Source: Gallaecimonas kandeliae
GTDB taxonomy: Bacteria > Pseudomonadota > Gammaproteobacteria > Enterobacterales > Gallaecimonadaceae
Direction: 5' to 3'
NCBI RefSeq assembly: GCF_030450055.1
Contig: NZ_CP118480.1
Coordinates: 1,701,415-1,765,414, forward strand
DNA length: 64,000 bases
Program-made: the position numbers and the translations under genes
In this document: positions 6,449 through 15,575 of the stretch, one piece after another
Position numbering within the stretch: position 1 is the first letter of the stretch
Layout: every line of letters begins with the position of its first letter
Notes under the pieces: generated by a model
What the model was told of the DNA's origin: nothing
What the model saw: only the letters and a program-made list of their open reading frames with translations
Database searches by the model: none

Positions 6449-8203
6449 TCAGAGCTCCGCATCCTCCCGCAGCAGCTTCGCCAGCTGGGCCCGGCTGGCC
6501 CGCACCAGCTTGATCCTTTCCTTCTCGTCCTCCACTTGCTCCACGGCCGATTCCAGCAGGGCCTCGTCGTGTTCGCGGAACTTGCCGACGATATCCCGCA
6601 CCTCGGGCTCGGGAATGCCCAGCTCCATCAGGGTGGCGTGGGTGGCTTCCAGGCCCGAGGTGAAGGTCTCCCGAAATACCTGCCTGACGCCGCTGATGCG
6701 CTTGAGCTCGATGGCGTGCTGGCGATCCACGGCCCGCACCAGCAGCTTGAGGTGGGGGAAGCGGGCCTGGCTGAGGGCCACTATGGCCATGGCGTCGCGT
6801 TTGTCGTCCACCGCCACCACCAGGATCTCGGCGTCACCGGCCCTGGCCTTGTCCAGCAGTTCGAATTCGGTGGCGTTGCCGAGGAACACCTCGGCGCCGA
6901 AACGGCGCACCAGGGAGACGTGCTGGGCGTCCTTGTCCAGGGCGATGAAGGGGATGCGGTAGGCGGCCAGCACCCGGCCCACTATCTGGCCGAAGCGGCC
7001 GAAGCCCGCCACTATCACCCTCGGCTTGCCGCTGGGGGCAGGGCCTGGCACGTCCGGGCCCTGTTCGGCCAGGGTGCAGAGCCTTTTCACGGCGGCGAAC
7101 AGCCAGGGGGTCAGCACCATGGACAAGCCCACCACCAGCACCAACAGCTGTTGCTGGAAAGGGCTGAAGAGGCCGCGGCTACCTGCCTGGCTGGCCAGCA
7201 CGAAGGCGAACTCGCCCCCTTCGCTGAGGATCACGGCCAGTTGCAGGGCCTTGACGCCGTTGTGGCCCCAGAGCCGGGCCAGGGGCCAGAGCACGCCAAC
7301 TTTAACCAGCAGGAAGAGGGCGAGGGCGCCCAGTACCGTCAGCGGCGCCGTCCACAGCAGCTCCAGCTTGAGCACCATGCCGATGGCCATGAAGAAGAGC
7401 CCCAGCAGCAGGCCCTTGAAGGGCTCGATGTCGGCGTGCAGCTGGTGGCGATAGGAGGAGTTGGCCAGCAAGGTGCCGGCCAGGAAGGCGCCCATGCCGG
7501 CGGAAAGGCCGAGGGTTTCCATCAGCCAGGCGCTGCCCAGCACCAGCAGCAGGGCCAGGGCGGTGAGCACCTCCCGCACCTTGGCGCCCACCACCGCTTC
7601 CATCAGCGGCGCCAGGCCGAAGCGGGCGAAGAGGCCGACGGCGGCGAAGGCCGCCACTATCGCGTACCAGGGGGCCAGCTGGCTGGCGCTGCCGTCCGGG
7701 GCCAGGGCGGCCAAGAGCAGCAGCAAAGGCACCACTGCCATGTCCTGGAAGAGCAGTATGGCGAAGCTGTCCTGGCCGCGCTGGGACGCCAGCAGGCCGT
7801 GTTCCTTCAATAGCTGCACCGCGAAGGCGGTGGAGGAGAGGGACAGGGCGGCGCCGGCGATGAGCGCCGCCTGCCAGCCGAGCCCCAGGGCCAGGCCGGC
7901 GCCGGTGAAGGCGGTCGTGGTCAGCAGCAGTTGGCCGCCTCCCAGCAGGAAGATGGCGCTCTTGAGCGCCACCACCCGGGCCGGGGACAGCTCCAGCCCC
8001 AGCACGAACAGCATCAGGATGATGCCCAGTTCGGAAAAGTGCAGCAGGGTCTCGGCGTCGCTGACCAGGTTGAAAACAGAGGGGCCCAGCACCAGGCCGG
8101 CGGCCAGGTAGGCCAGTACCGGGCTCAGGCCCAGGCGGCGAAAGAGGGGCACGCCGACGACGGCGGCCAGGAGGAAGAGCAGTACCAGCTCGGTGTTGGA
8201 CAT
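6449..8203 (-). CDS. KefB/KefC-type monovalent cation:proton antiporter (CPA2)
   Basis: A 584-residue inner-membrane protein. Residues about 1-380 form the multi-span Na+/H+ exchanger domain (starting MSNTELVLLFLLAAVVGVPL; FSELGIILMLFVLGLELSP is the family hallmark; DSFAILLFQDMAVVPLL follows). An RCK/TrkA-N domain starts near residue 393 with PRVIVAGFGRFGQIVG, a Rossmann dinucleotide-binding loop, and GNATEFELLDKARA downstream. Length and order match KefB/KefC glutathione-gated K+ efflux systems (about 600-620 aa), but no KefF/KefG ancillary oxidoreductase gene is adjacent, so gating is unproven. The start at 8203 has GGGGAC upstream. It diverges from the symporter gene. Confidence 0.88.
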   Translation of the reverse strand: MSNTELVLLFLLAAVVGVPLFRRLGLSPVLAYLAAGLVLGPSVFNLVSDAETLLHFSELGIILMLFVLGLELSPARVVALKSAIFLLGGGQLLLTTTAFTGAGLALGLGWQAALIAGAALSLSSTAFAVQLLKEHGLLASQRGQDSFAILLFQDMAVVPLLLLLAALAPDGSASQLAPWYAIVAAFAAVGLFARFGLAPLMEAVVGAKVREVLTALALLLVLGSAWLMETLGLSAGMGAFLAGTLLANSSYRHQLHADIEPFKGLLLGLFFMAIGMVLKLELLWTAPLTVLGALALFLLVKVGVLWPLARLWGHNGVKALQLAVILSEGGEFAFVLASQAGSRGLFSPFQQQLLVLVVGLSMVLTPWLFAAVKRLCTLAEQGPDVPGPAPSGKPRVIVAGFGRFGQIVGRVLAAYRIPFIALDKDAQHVSLVRRFGAEVFLGNATEFELLDKARAGDAEILVVAVDDKRDAMAIVALSQARFPHLKLLVRAVDRQHAIELKRISGVRQVFRETFTSGLEATHATLMELGIPEPEVRDIVGKFREHDEALLESAVEQVEDEKERIKLVRASRAQLAKLLREDAEL

Positions 8204-8283
8204 CGAGGTCGTCCCCTGAGGGCAAAGGCCCAGTGTGGCAAATGCCGCCATTCTCGCCAAGAACCCGGGGCGCCACAACAAGA

Positions 8284-8327
8284 TGTGAAATGGATCACAG
8301 GTATGGGCCCGCGACTTTGGGTATAGT
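8284..8327 (+). promoter_or_regulatory. CRP-binding site and -10 box of the symporter promoter
   Basis: TGTGA-AATGGA-TCACA (8284-8299) carries both perfect CRP half-sites with the 6-bp spacer. A TATAGT hexamer lies at 8322-8327 with no good -35. If transcription starts near 8334, the CRP site is centred about 42 bp upstream, the class II position replacing the -35 contact. The arrangement predicts cAMP-CRP activation of the symporter gene. Confidence 0.7.
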
Positions 8328-8360
8328 CCGGGGCCACTACCATAACCAGAAACCCGACTT

Positions 8361-9629
8361 ATGCAGCTTTCCCTGACCACCAAGATCTTCATCGCCCTGG
8401 CGATGGGCCTGGCCTTTGGCGCCCTGAGCCGCCTCTTTCCCGGCGCCGACTTCCTGCACCAGACGTTGATCCACGACCTCTTCGGCACCGCCGGCGGCCT
8501 ATTCGTGTCGTTGATCAAGCTCCTGGTCGTGCCCTTGGTGTTCATCTCCATCGTCAACGGCGTCTGCTCCCTGGAGAACCTGGGCCAGTTCGGGCGCCTC
8601 GGCACCAAGACCTTCCTGCTCTACCTGGTCAATACGGTGCTGGCCATCGCCGCCGCCCTTATCATCGGCCTCTGGCTGGCCCCGGGAGCCGGCGCCGGCC
8701 TGACCCTGGACGGCAAGCCCTTCGTGCCGACCCTGACAGAGGCCCCGAGCCTGTTGGCCCTGATCGCCTCAGTGGTGCCCAGCAACCCCTTCCAGGCCTT
8801 TGCCGAAGGCAACATGCTGCAGATCCTGTTCATGGCCATCATCACCGGCATCGCCATCAAGGGCCTGGGTGAGGAAGAGTCCAAGGCCGCCGCCAAGGGC
8901 TTTGCCGTAGCCAACGAGCTGATGATGAAGCTGGTGACCATGGTGATGTCCCTGGCCCCTTACGGCGTCTTCTTCCTGACAGTGGGCCTGGCCGCCACCC
9001 TGGACACCGGCGCCATCAAGGCCGTGGGCGCCTACGTCGGCACCAACGTCGGCATACTGCTGCTTTGGATGCTGGTCTTCTACCCGCTGGTGGTGTCCTT
9101 CTTCACCGGCATCAAGCCGACCCTGTACCTGGCCAAGCTGCGCGAACAGATCTTCTTCTCCCTGTCCACGGCCAGCTCCAACGCCACCATCCCCGTGACC
9201 TTCAAGACCCTCACCGAGAAGCTGGGCGTGGACAAGTCCGTGGCCGGCTTCGGCGTACCCCTCGGCGCCACCATGAACATGTCCGGCTCCGCCATCTACA
9301 TGACGGTGGCCACCATCTTCGTGGCCAACGCCTACGGCACCGGCCTCGAGAGCAGCCAACTGGTGACCCTGGGCGTGACCACCTTCCTGCTGGCCATCGC
9401 CACCGGCGGCGTGCCGGGCGGCGCCGCCGTCACCACAGGGGTGCTGTTGCACCAGCTGGGCCTGCCCATGGAGGCCATGGCCATCATCCTCGCCACAGAC
9501 CGCATCTGCGACGCCTTCGTCACCACCACCAACGTGGTGGGGGACACGGCCGTGTCCACCCTGGTGGCCAAGAGCGAGCGCTCCATCTGCCACGACACCT
9601 TGAAGGACAAGAGCCTGGTGCAGGCCTGA
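8361..9629 (+). CDS. Dicarboxylate/amino acid:cation symporter (DAACS, GltP/DctA-like)
   Basis: A 422-residue secondary transporter of the sodium/proton:dicarboxylate or glutamate family. Diagnostic segments are SLSTASSNATIPVTF (the serine-rich hairpin), GATMNMSGSAIY (equivalent of the NMDGT loop), ATGGVPGGAAV (second re-entrant loop) and DRICDAFVTTTNVVGD, where the Asp contributes to substrate and ion binding. The R to C/D change in the last motif relative to glutamate-specific members leaves substrate uncertain; Asp/Glu, C4-dicarboxylate or neutral amino acid are all possible. It is preceded by a class II CRP promoter and followed by a strong terminator, so it is a single-gene unit. Confidence 0.88.
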   Translation: MQLSLTTKIFIALAMGLAFGALSRLFPGADFLHQTLIHDLFGTAGGLFVSLIKLLVVPLVFISIVNGVCSLENLGQFGRLGTKTFLLYLVNTVLAIAAALIIGLWLAPGAGAGLTLDGKPFVPTLTEAPSLLALIASVVPSNPFQAFAEGNMLQILFMAIITGIAIKGLGEEESKAAAKGFAVANELMMKLVTMVMSLAPYGVFFLTVGLAATLDTGAIKAVGAYVGTNVGILLLWMLVFYPLVVSFFTGIKPTLYLAKLREQIFFSLSTASSNATIPVTFKTLTEKLGVDKSVAGFGVPLGATMNMSGSAIYMTVATIFVANAYGTGLESSQLVTLGVTTFLLAIATGGVPGGAAVTTGVLLHQLGLPMEAMAIILATDRICDAFVTTTNVVGDTAVSTLVAKSERSICHDTLKDKSLVQA

Positions 9630-9645
9630 GTCCAGACCCAGCAGG

Positions 9646-9676
9646 AAGGGGGGAGCCATGGCTCCCCCCTTTTTTG
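9646..9676 (+). terminator. Rho-independent terminator after the symporter gene
   Basis: GGGGGGAGCC/GGCTCCCCCC forms a perfect stem with almost no loop, followed by a run of T residues. Confidence 0.9.
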
Positions 9677-9802
9677 TGGCGGCGAGTGCTTGGACCTGAC
9701 AGCGGCCGCAGGGCCGCGATGAAATCCGGCGCAGGGCAGGAACAGCGCCTAGACTGCTAGAGCCATGATGGCATTTTGCATTCAGTTCAAGGAGGAACCG
9801 CC

Positions 9803-11788
9803 ATGAGTTTTCGTCAGCGCGTGACCCTGCTTATCCTGTCCATAGGCCTGGTACCGGCCCTGCTGGTCGCCCTCATCCTCTGTCCCCTTGCCTCCAGCGC
9901 CCTCAAGGGCCAGATCTTCGACCAGCTCACCTCTATCCGTGCCCTCAAGCAAAGTGAACTGAAGACACTGCTGGACGCCAAGCAGCACCAACTGCTGACG
10001 CTGCGCCAGGTGGTGGCGAGCCTGCCCAGCAACGGCGACTGGCAGCAGCACCAGGCGTTGTTCGAACACTTCATCAAGGAAAACCGCTTCTATGACCTCT
10101 TCGTCATAGATCCAGAGGGGATAGTGCAGTACAGCGTCATGAAAGAGCCGGACTTCCACACCGACCTGCAGCATGGCCCCTTCAGGGACAGCGGCCTGGC
10201 CCGGCTCTATCACCAGGTGGAGGACGGCGCCAACTACGCCCTGGTCGACTTCAGCCCCTATGCCCCCAGCAAGGGGGAGCCGGCGGCCTTCCTCGGCGTG
10301 CCCATGGCCTGGCAGGGCAAGCAGATGGTGCTGGGGCTGCAGCTGGACCCCACCGAGATCAACGAGCTGATGCAGCTGCGCGCCGGCATGGGCCGCACCG
10401 GCGAGTCCTACCTGGTGGGCCAGGATCTGCGGATGCGTTCCGATTCCTTCCTGGCCCCCAAGAGCCATTCCCTGAGCGCCTCTTTTGCCGGCAGCGTCGC
10501 CGAAAATGGCGTCGACACCCGCGCCAGCCGTGAGGCTCTGGCAGGGAAAAGCGGCACCGAGATCCTCACCGACTACAACGGCCACCAGGTGCTGTCGTCC
10601 TTCGCCCCCGTGGATGTCGCCGGGATGCGCTGGGCCCTCATCGCCGAGATGGACCTCAGCGAGGCCATGGCGCCGGTGCTGAAGATGCGCTTTGCGGCCC
10701 TGATGGTGCTGCTGCCGGTATTGCTGCTGGTGGTGCTGGGGGTGGCCCTGGTCGGCCGCTGGGTGCTGAGGCCCCTTGGCAACGAGCCCGAGGTGATGCA
10801 GCGCCTGGCCAACCGGATCGCCAGCGGCGACCTCAGCGAACCCCTGGCCGCCAACGGCCAGGGCGCCAATGTCCACAACGGCCTGGCCCAGCTGCAGACC
10901 ATGTTCATCGAACTGCTGGGGCGCATCCGCCATGCCAGCAACCAGCTCAGCCAGGAATCGGGCACCACCACCCAGATAGCCAACGAGACCTCCAGCTCCA
11001 TCGTCACCCAGTCCCAGCAGGTGGAACTGTTGGCGGCCGCCATCGAGGAGATGAGCCTGGCGGCCAACGAGATCAGCAACAACGCCGTTCATGCCAGCCA
11101 GCGTTCGGAGCTGATGACGGAGCTGTTGACCGGCGTCGGCGATCAGGTGGGCAGCACCCGCCGCCAGGTGGGCATGACGGTCGAGCACTTCGACGCCATA
11201 GGCCGGGACATAGCGCTGCTGGACCAGGAAAGCCAGCAGATCCGCCAGGTGGTGGTGGTGATCGCCAATATCGCCGAGCAGACCAACCTGCTGGCCCTCA
11301 ACGCCGCCATAGAGGCGGCCAGGGCAGGGGAACACGGCCGTGGCTTTGCCATAGTGGCCGACGAGGTGCGCAAGCTGGCCACCCGGGTCCAGGAGGCCAC
11401 GGCCGATATCGAGGGCCTGATCGGCAGCGTGTCAGGCAAGACCTCGGCCCTGACTGGCGCCATGCAGCAATGCAACGGCCTGGCCGAGCAGAGCCTGGTC
11501 GATGTCGACGCCATGGCCCAGAGCCTGCCGCAGATCTTCGAGGCCTTGAAGGCGATGGGGGACGCCGTCAGCCAGACGGCCACGGCATCGGAGCAGCAAT
11601 CCCAGGTATCCAAGGAACTGGCCCAAAACGTCAGCAGTATCAGCGTCTCGGCCCAGCAGAACTCCCAGGCCGCCAGCCAGGTCTCGGAAGCCAGCCGACA
11701 CCTGGCCCGGCTGTCCGAGGAGCTTGCCGCCCAGCTTGGCCGTTTCCGGTTGCCGGCCCAGGCCTGGACTAGGCTTAAAAACCGCTGA
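9803..11788 (+). CDS. Methyl-accepting chemotaxis protein
   Basis: A 661-residue chemoreceptor. The start at 9803 follows AAGGAGG; an earlier in-frame ATG at 9776 lacks a site. TM1 spans about residues 7-29, the periplasmic sensor about 30-295 has a Cache-like pattern ([51 protein letters not shown]), TM2 lies at about 297-319, then HAMP. The signalling hairpin near residues 488-525 carries the conserved [20 protein letters not shown] and [14 protein letters not shown]. The C-terminus lacks a NWETF-type CheR pentapeptide. The Cache sensor suggests small-molecule ligands such as organic acids or amino acids, but the ligand is not inferable. Confidence 0.93.
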   Translation: MSFRQRVTLLILSIGLVPALLVALILCPLASSALKGQIFDQLTSIRALKQSELKTLLDAKQHQLLTLRQVVASLPSNGDWQQHQALFEHFIKENRFYDLFVIDPEGIVQYSVMKEPDFHTDLQHGPFRDSGLARLYHQVEDGANYALVDFSPYAPSKGEPAAFLGVPMAWQGKQMVLGLQLDPTEINELMQLRAGMGRTGESYLVGQDLRMRSDSFLAPKSHSLSASFAGSVAENGVDTRASREALAGKSGTEILTDYNGHQVLSSFAPVDVAGMRWALIAEMDLSEAMAPVLKMRFAALMVLLPVLLLVVLGVALVGRWVLRPLGNEPEVMQRLANRIASGDLSEPLAANGQGANVHNGLAQLQTMFIELLGRIRHASNQLSQESGTTTQIANETSSSIVTQSQQVELLAAAIEEMSLAANEISNNAVHASQRSELMTELLTGVGDQVGSTRRQVGMTVEHFDAIGRDIALLDQESQQIRQVVVVIANIAEQTNLLALNAAIEAARAGEHGRGFAIVADEVRKLATRVQEATADIEGLIGSVSGKTSALTGAMQQCNGLAEQSLVDVDAMAQSLPQIFEALKAMGDAVSQTATASEQQSQVSKELAQNVSSISVSAQQNSQAASQVSEASRHLARLSEELAAQLGRFRLPAQAWTRLKNR

Positions 11789-11816
11789 TAACGTATTGGC
11801 AAAACAGCAAATAAGA

Positions 11817-11841
11817 CCCCGGCTCGGCCGGGGTTTTCTTT
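11817..11841 (+). terminator. Rho-independent terminator after the chemoreceptor gene
   Basis: A CCCCGGC/GCCGGGG stem with a 3-nt loop is followed by TTTTCTTT, just before the ydiJ-like gene. Confidence 0.85.
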
Positions 11842-11878
11842 GATATACTGGCCGAAAACCCGTTCTGGCCCGGCCTTC

Positions 11879-14800
11879 ATGATCCCAAGACTCGACACAG
11901 CACCGCAGCTCAGCGCTCCCTACCTGGCCTTCCTCGATGCCCTCAAGGCCGCCGGCTTTCGCGGCGATATCGAGACCCGCTACAGCGAAAGGCTGAGTGT
12001 CGCCACCGACAACTCCGTCTACCAGCTGCTGCCCCAGGCCCTGGTGCTGCCGAAAGACCATGAAGACGTGCTGCTGCTGGCCCGGGTCGCCAAGGGCCAC
12101 CCGCAGGTGCAGTTCAGCGCCCGCGGCGGCGGCACCGGCACCAACGGCCAGAGCCTCAACACCGGCCTGGTGGTGGACATGTCCCGCCACATGCGCACCA
12201 TTCTCGAGTTCAACGCCGAAGAGGGCTGGGTGCGGGTCCAGGCCGGGGTCATCAAGGACCAGCTCAACGACTTCCTGCGCCCCCACGGCTTTTTCTTTGC
12301 CCCGGATCTGTCCACCTCCAACCGGGCCACCGTCGGCGGCATGGTCAGCACCGACGCCTCCGGCCAGGGCTCCCTGGTCTACGGCAAGACCTCGGATCAT
12401 GTGTTGGGGTTAAGGGCCGTGCTGGTTGACGGCGAAGAGCTGGAAACGAGAGCGCTGCCCCTGGCCGAGCTGGAAAGGCTGCCGGGCCGGGCAGGGCAGT
12501 TGCACCGGGATATCGCCAAGCGGCTCAAGGACAAGCGTGCGCAGATCCTCGAGACCTTCCCGCGCCTCAACCGCTTCCTGACCGGCTATGACCTCGAACA
12601 CGTCTATGACGAGGCCTTGGAACATTTCGACCTCGGCAGGCTCATCTGCGGCGCCGAAGGCTCCTTGGCCTTCGTCACCGAGGCCAAGCTCCATGTCAAC
12701 CGCATCGAGCCCTTCAAGACCCTCATCAACATCAAGTACGACAGCTTCGAAAAGGCCCTGCGCAACGCCCCTTTCCTAGTGGCGGCCAAGGCCACCTCGG
12801 TGGAGACGGTGGACTCCAAGGTGCTTTCCCTTGCCCGTGAAGACATCATCTGGCACCAGGTGAAGGACCTCATCAGCGAGGTGCCGGGCCACGACATGCA
12901 GGGCCTGAACATCGTCGAATTCAACGACGTGGACGAGGCGGCGCAAAAAGCGAAGGTGCAGAGCCTCTGCCAGCGCCTGGACGAGGCCCTGGGCGGCGAG
13001 AGCGGTATCATCGGCTACCAGCTCACCAGCGATCTCGGCGCCATCAACCGCATCTACGCCATGCGCAAGAAATCGGTGGGACTGCTCGGCAACACCAAGG
13101 GCAGCGCCAAGCCCCAGCCCTTTGCCGAAGACACGGCGGTGCCGCCCCAGAACCTCGCCGACTTCATCCTGGAGTTCCGCGCCCTGCTGGACGCCAAGGG
13201 CCTGCACTACGGCATGTTCGGCCACGTGGACGCCGGCGTGCTGCACGTGCGCCCGGCCCTGGATCTCTGCGATCCCCAGCAGGAACTGCTGCTACGGGAG
13301 ATCTCAGACCAGGTGGTGGCCCTGGTGGCCAAGTACGGCGGCCTGATGTGGGGCGAGCACGGCAAGGGCTTTCGCTCCGAATACGCCCCCACCTTCTTCG
13401 GCGAACTCTGGGACGAGCTGCGCTGGGTCAAGAGCCAGTTCGACCCGGACAACCGCATGAACCCCGGCAAGATCTGCACGCCGCTGGAAGGGGAGCATCG
13501 ATTGGTGTCGGTGGACGGGCCCAAGCGCGGCGCCCTGGACCGGCAGATCCCCGTCCAGGTGCGGGACAGCTTCAGCGGCGCCATGAGCTGCAACGGCAAC
13601 GGCCTCTGTTTCAACTACGACGCCACCAGCCCCATGTGCCCCAGCTATCGGGTCACGGGCGACAGGCGCCACAGCCCCAAAGGCCGCGCCGGCCTGGTGC
13701 GCGAATGGCTGCGCCTCCTGGCCGAAAGTGGCGTGAACCCCGACGCCCTCGAAGCAGGCAACCGCAAGCTGCCCTTCTTCAACCGGCTGCGCAACAGCCT
13801 GGGCAGTGAATACGACTTTAGCCGCGAGGTCAAAGAGGCCATGGACGGTTGCCTGGCCTGCAAGGCCTGCTCCAGCCAGTGCCCCATCAAGGTGGACGTG
13901 CCGAGTTTCAGGGCTCGCTTCATGAACCTCTACCACCAGCGCTACCTGCGGCCTCTCAAAGACCACCTGGTGGCCAATGTGGAGCTAAGCAGCCCGCTGA
14001 TGGCCCGCTGGCCCAAGCTGGTCAACGCCCTGCTGGGCCAAAACTGGTTCCAGGGATTGCTCAAGAAGACAGTCGGCATGGTGGACTCGCCGCTGCTGTC
14101 CGCGCCGACCCTCAAGGACCAGCTGGCCGGCCACGACGCCCTGGACTGGGATCTCGCCAGCCTCGCCAGCCACCCCCAGAAGGACAAGCTGGTGCTGGTG
14201 GTCCAAGACCCTTTCACCAGTTTCTACGACGCCAAGGTGGTGGCCGACCTGGTCCGCCTCATCGAAAAGCTGGGCTTTGTGCCCAAGCTGCTGCCTTTCA
14301 AACCCAACGGCAAGCCCGAGCACGTCAAGGGCTTCCTGGCCCGTTTCAACAAGACAGCCCAGGCGGCGGCGGACTTCCTCAATCCCCTGCATGCCCTGGG
14401 GTTGCCCCTGGTGGGGGTGGATCCGTCCCTGGTGCTTTGCTATCGGGACGAGTACCGCAAGGCGCTTGGCGACAAGCGCGGCGACTTCCAGGTGTTGCTG
14501 GCCCAGGAGTGGCTGGCCAAGCTGCCTGAAGAGGCTTTCGCGGCCCTCCGCCAAGACAGCGCCACTGCAGGCCGGGCCAATGCAGGCAGCGCCACCCTCT
14601 TTGCCCATTGCACCGAAAAGACGGCCGAGCCCACCAGCGAGAAGGCCTGGCAGCAGATCTTCGACAAGGCCGGCCTGAGCCTGTCCGTCGCCAGCGTCGG
14701 CTGTTGCGGCATGGCCGGCACCTACGGCCACGAGGCCGAGCACCAGGAGACCTCCAAGGCCCTCTATGAGCTGTCCTGGCGCGGCGCCGTGGCCAAGGCC

Positions 14801-14902
14801 GATACCGTGCTGGCCACCGGCTATTCCTGCCGCTGCCAGGTTGGGCGCATGGAAGGACAAAAGCCCCTGCACCCTGTGCAGTGGCTGCTGGAGATGAGCT
14901 GA
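11879..14902 (+). CDS. ydiJ: YdiJ-type FAD-linked oxidase/Fe-S D-2-hydroxyacid dehydrogenase
   Basis: A 1007-residue fusion matching E. coli YdiJ (about 1018 aa) throughout. The FAD-binding domain (RGGGTGTNGQSLN near residue 83, STSNRATVGGM near 145) and FAD-oxidase C-terminal domain (FGHVDAGVLHVRP; WGEHGKGFRSEY) come first. They are followed by a ferredoxin-type segment with GCLACKACSSQCPIKVDVP near residue 657 and a CCG domain with VGCCGMAGTYGHEAE near residue 940. YdiJ homologues oxidise D-2-hydroxyglutarate (and possibly related D-2-hydroxyacids) and pass electrons to the respiratory chain. ATG 11879 aligns with the family N-terminus (MIPRLDTAP). The next small gene overlaps its stop by one base. 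Confidence 0.93.
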   Translation: MIPRLDTAPQLSAPYLAFLDALKAAGFRGDIETRYSERLSVATDNSVYQLLPQALVLPKDHEDVLLLARVAKGHPQVQFSARGGGTGTNGQSLNTGLVVDMSRHMRTILEFNAEEGWVRVQAGVIKDQLNDFLRPHGFFFAPDLSTSNRATVGGMVSTDASGQGSLVYGKTSDHVLGLRAVLVDGEELETRALPLAELERLPGRAGQLHRDIAKRLKDKRAQILETFPRLNRFLTGYDLEHVYDEALEHFDLGRLICGAEGSLAFVTEAKLHVNRIEPFKTLINIKYDSFEKALRNAPFLVAAKATSVETVDSKVLSLAREDIIWHQVKDLISEVPGHDMQGLNIVEFNDVDEAAQKAKVQSLCQRLDEALGGESGIIGYQLTSDLGAINRIYAMRKKSVGLLGNTKGSAKPQPFAEDTAVPPQNLADFILEFRALLDAKGLHYGMFGHVDAGVLHVRPALDLCDPQQELLLREISDQVVALVAKYGGLMWGEHGKGFRSEYAPTFFGELWDELRWVKSQFDPDNRMNPGKICTPLEGEHRLVSVDGPKRGALDRQIPVQVRDSFSGAMSCNGNGLCFNYDATSPMCPSYRVTGDRRHSPKGRAGLVREWLRLLAESGVNPDALEAGNRKLPFFNRLRNSLGSEYDFSREVKEAMDGCLACKACSSQCPIKVDVPSFRARFMNLYHQRYLRPLKDHLVANVELSSPLMARWPKLVNALLGQNWFQGLLKKTVGMVDSPLLSAPTLKDQLAGHDALDWDLASLASHPQKDKLVLVVQDPFTSFYDAKVVADLVRLIEKLGFVPKLLPFKPNGKPEHVKGFLARFNKTAQAAADFLNPLHALGLPLVGVDPSLVLCYRDEYRKALGDKRGDFQVLLAQEWLAKLPEEAFAALRQDSATAGRANAGSATLFAHCTEKTAEPTSEKAWQQIFDKAGLSLSVASVGCCGMAGTYGHEAEHQETSKALYELSWRGAVAKADTVLATGYSCRCQVGRMEGQKPLHPVQWLLEMS

Positions 14903-15246
14903 TGCGATTGCTGCGCTGGATACTCTACGCCCTGATCCTGGTCGGCCTCGACCGGGAGCTGGAAGGGGGCTGGCACTGGCCGACGGCGGTGCTGCTGGGC
15001 CTGGTGTTCGCCCTGGTACTGCTCGAATGGGGCCTTGGGATCCGCCAAGGCCGGGCCCTCGGCCAGGCGACGGCGGCCTGGCTCGAAGCAGGGCAGCTGG
15101 TTGTGCGTTTCGGCGACCTGGAGCTGCGCAGCCCAAGGGCGGGGGTGCGCAGGGAAGGGCGCCTGGTGCTGGCCAAGGCCGGGCCTTATCGGCTGCGCCT
15201 GCCCCTCGAGTTGTTCAGCGAAGCCGATCGGCAAGCCCTGGATTGA
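14902..15246 (+). CDS. Small membrane protein translationally coupled to ydiJ
   Basis: A 114-residue protein whose ATG overlaps the ydiJ stop (TGATG), so translation is probably coupled. Two hydrophobic helices occur at about residues 6-20 and 30-48 (TAVLLGLVFALVLLEWGLG), followed by a soluble beta-rich tail (GQLVVRFGDLELRS, RLVLAKAGPYRLRLPLELF). No family is recognised; the bipartite shape resembles small DUF-type envelope proteins. Co-expression suggests a link to the dehydrogenase, but nothing shows a function. Confidence 0.65.
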   Translation: MRLLRWILYALILVGLDRELEGGWHWPTAVLLGLVFALVLLEWGLGIRQGRALGQATAAWLEAGQLVVRFGDLELRSPRAGVRREGRLVLAKAGPYRLRLPLELFSEADRQALD

Positions 15247-15404
15247 CATTCCCTTGACGTCAGCGTCAACAATTACCCTCTCATGCATCTAGCGCAACGC
15301 ACTGATTTTCAAGAATTTAAAAAACTTGAAAAAAGGAGTTGTGCTTTTCTTTTTGGCTGTGCTAGTTCTATTAGCAACTTGATAACCTCTAGTCGGACAG
15401 CCTT

Positions 15405-15500
15405 GTGAACGCCTTTACACAACAAGCCATTCTTCTCGTCCTCGTGCTCGTGGTGGTGATTATTCGCCAGCCGCGCGGGGTGCTTTTGTGTAAACGCTGA
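15405..15500 (+). CDS. ilvL: ilv operon leader peptide
   Basis: A 31-codon frame starting with GTG 15405 contains 12 consecutive branched-chain codons (residues 9-20: I-L-L-V-L-V-L-V-V-V-I-I) and 15 Ile, Leu or Val residues in all. This is the signature of an attenuation leader: scarcity of charged Ile, Leu or Val tRNA stalls the ribosome here. The stop is followed 18 nt later by the attenuator hairpin. The ribosome site (GGAC) is weak and the start codon non-canonical, so the exact start is less certain than the peptide itself. Confidence 0.85.
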   Translation: MNAFTQQAILLVLVLVVVIIRQPRGVLLCKR

Positions 15501-15550
15501 CAAAGCAGAAATCCAAAAACCCCCCGCGCTGAGAAGCCCGGGGGGTTTTT
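15473..15550 (+). promoter_or_regulatory. ilv attenuator: antiterminator and terminator pairings
   Basis: The terminator is AACCCCCCG/CGGGGGGTT (15518-15547) followed by T residues. GCGCGGGG at 15473-15480, within leader codons 23-26, is perfectly complementary to CCCCGCGC at 15522-15529, the 5' arm of the terminator. A ribosome stalled on codons 9-20 (15429-15464) leaves 15473-15480 free to form the antiterminator. A ribosome running to the stop at 15498 covers it and the terminator forms. This is inferred from pairing, not measured. Confidence 0.8.
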
Positions 15551-15575
15551 CGTTTTAGGGCCAAGGAAAAAAGCC

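Noticed and set aside
6407-7813. 468-codon plus-strand frame opposite the antiporter
   Set aside because: It is rich in Gln, His and Gly, the usual antisense pattern of GC-rich genes; the antiporter domains are on the minus strand.
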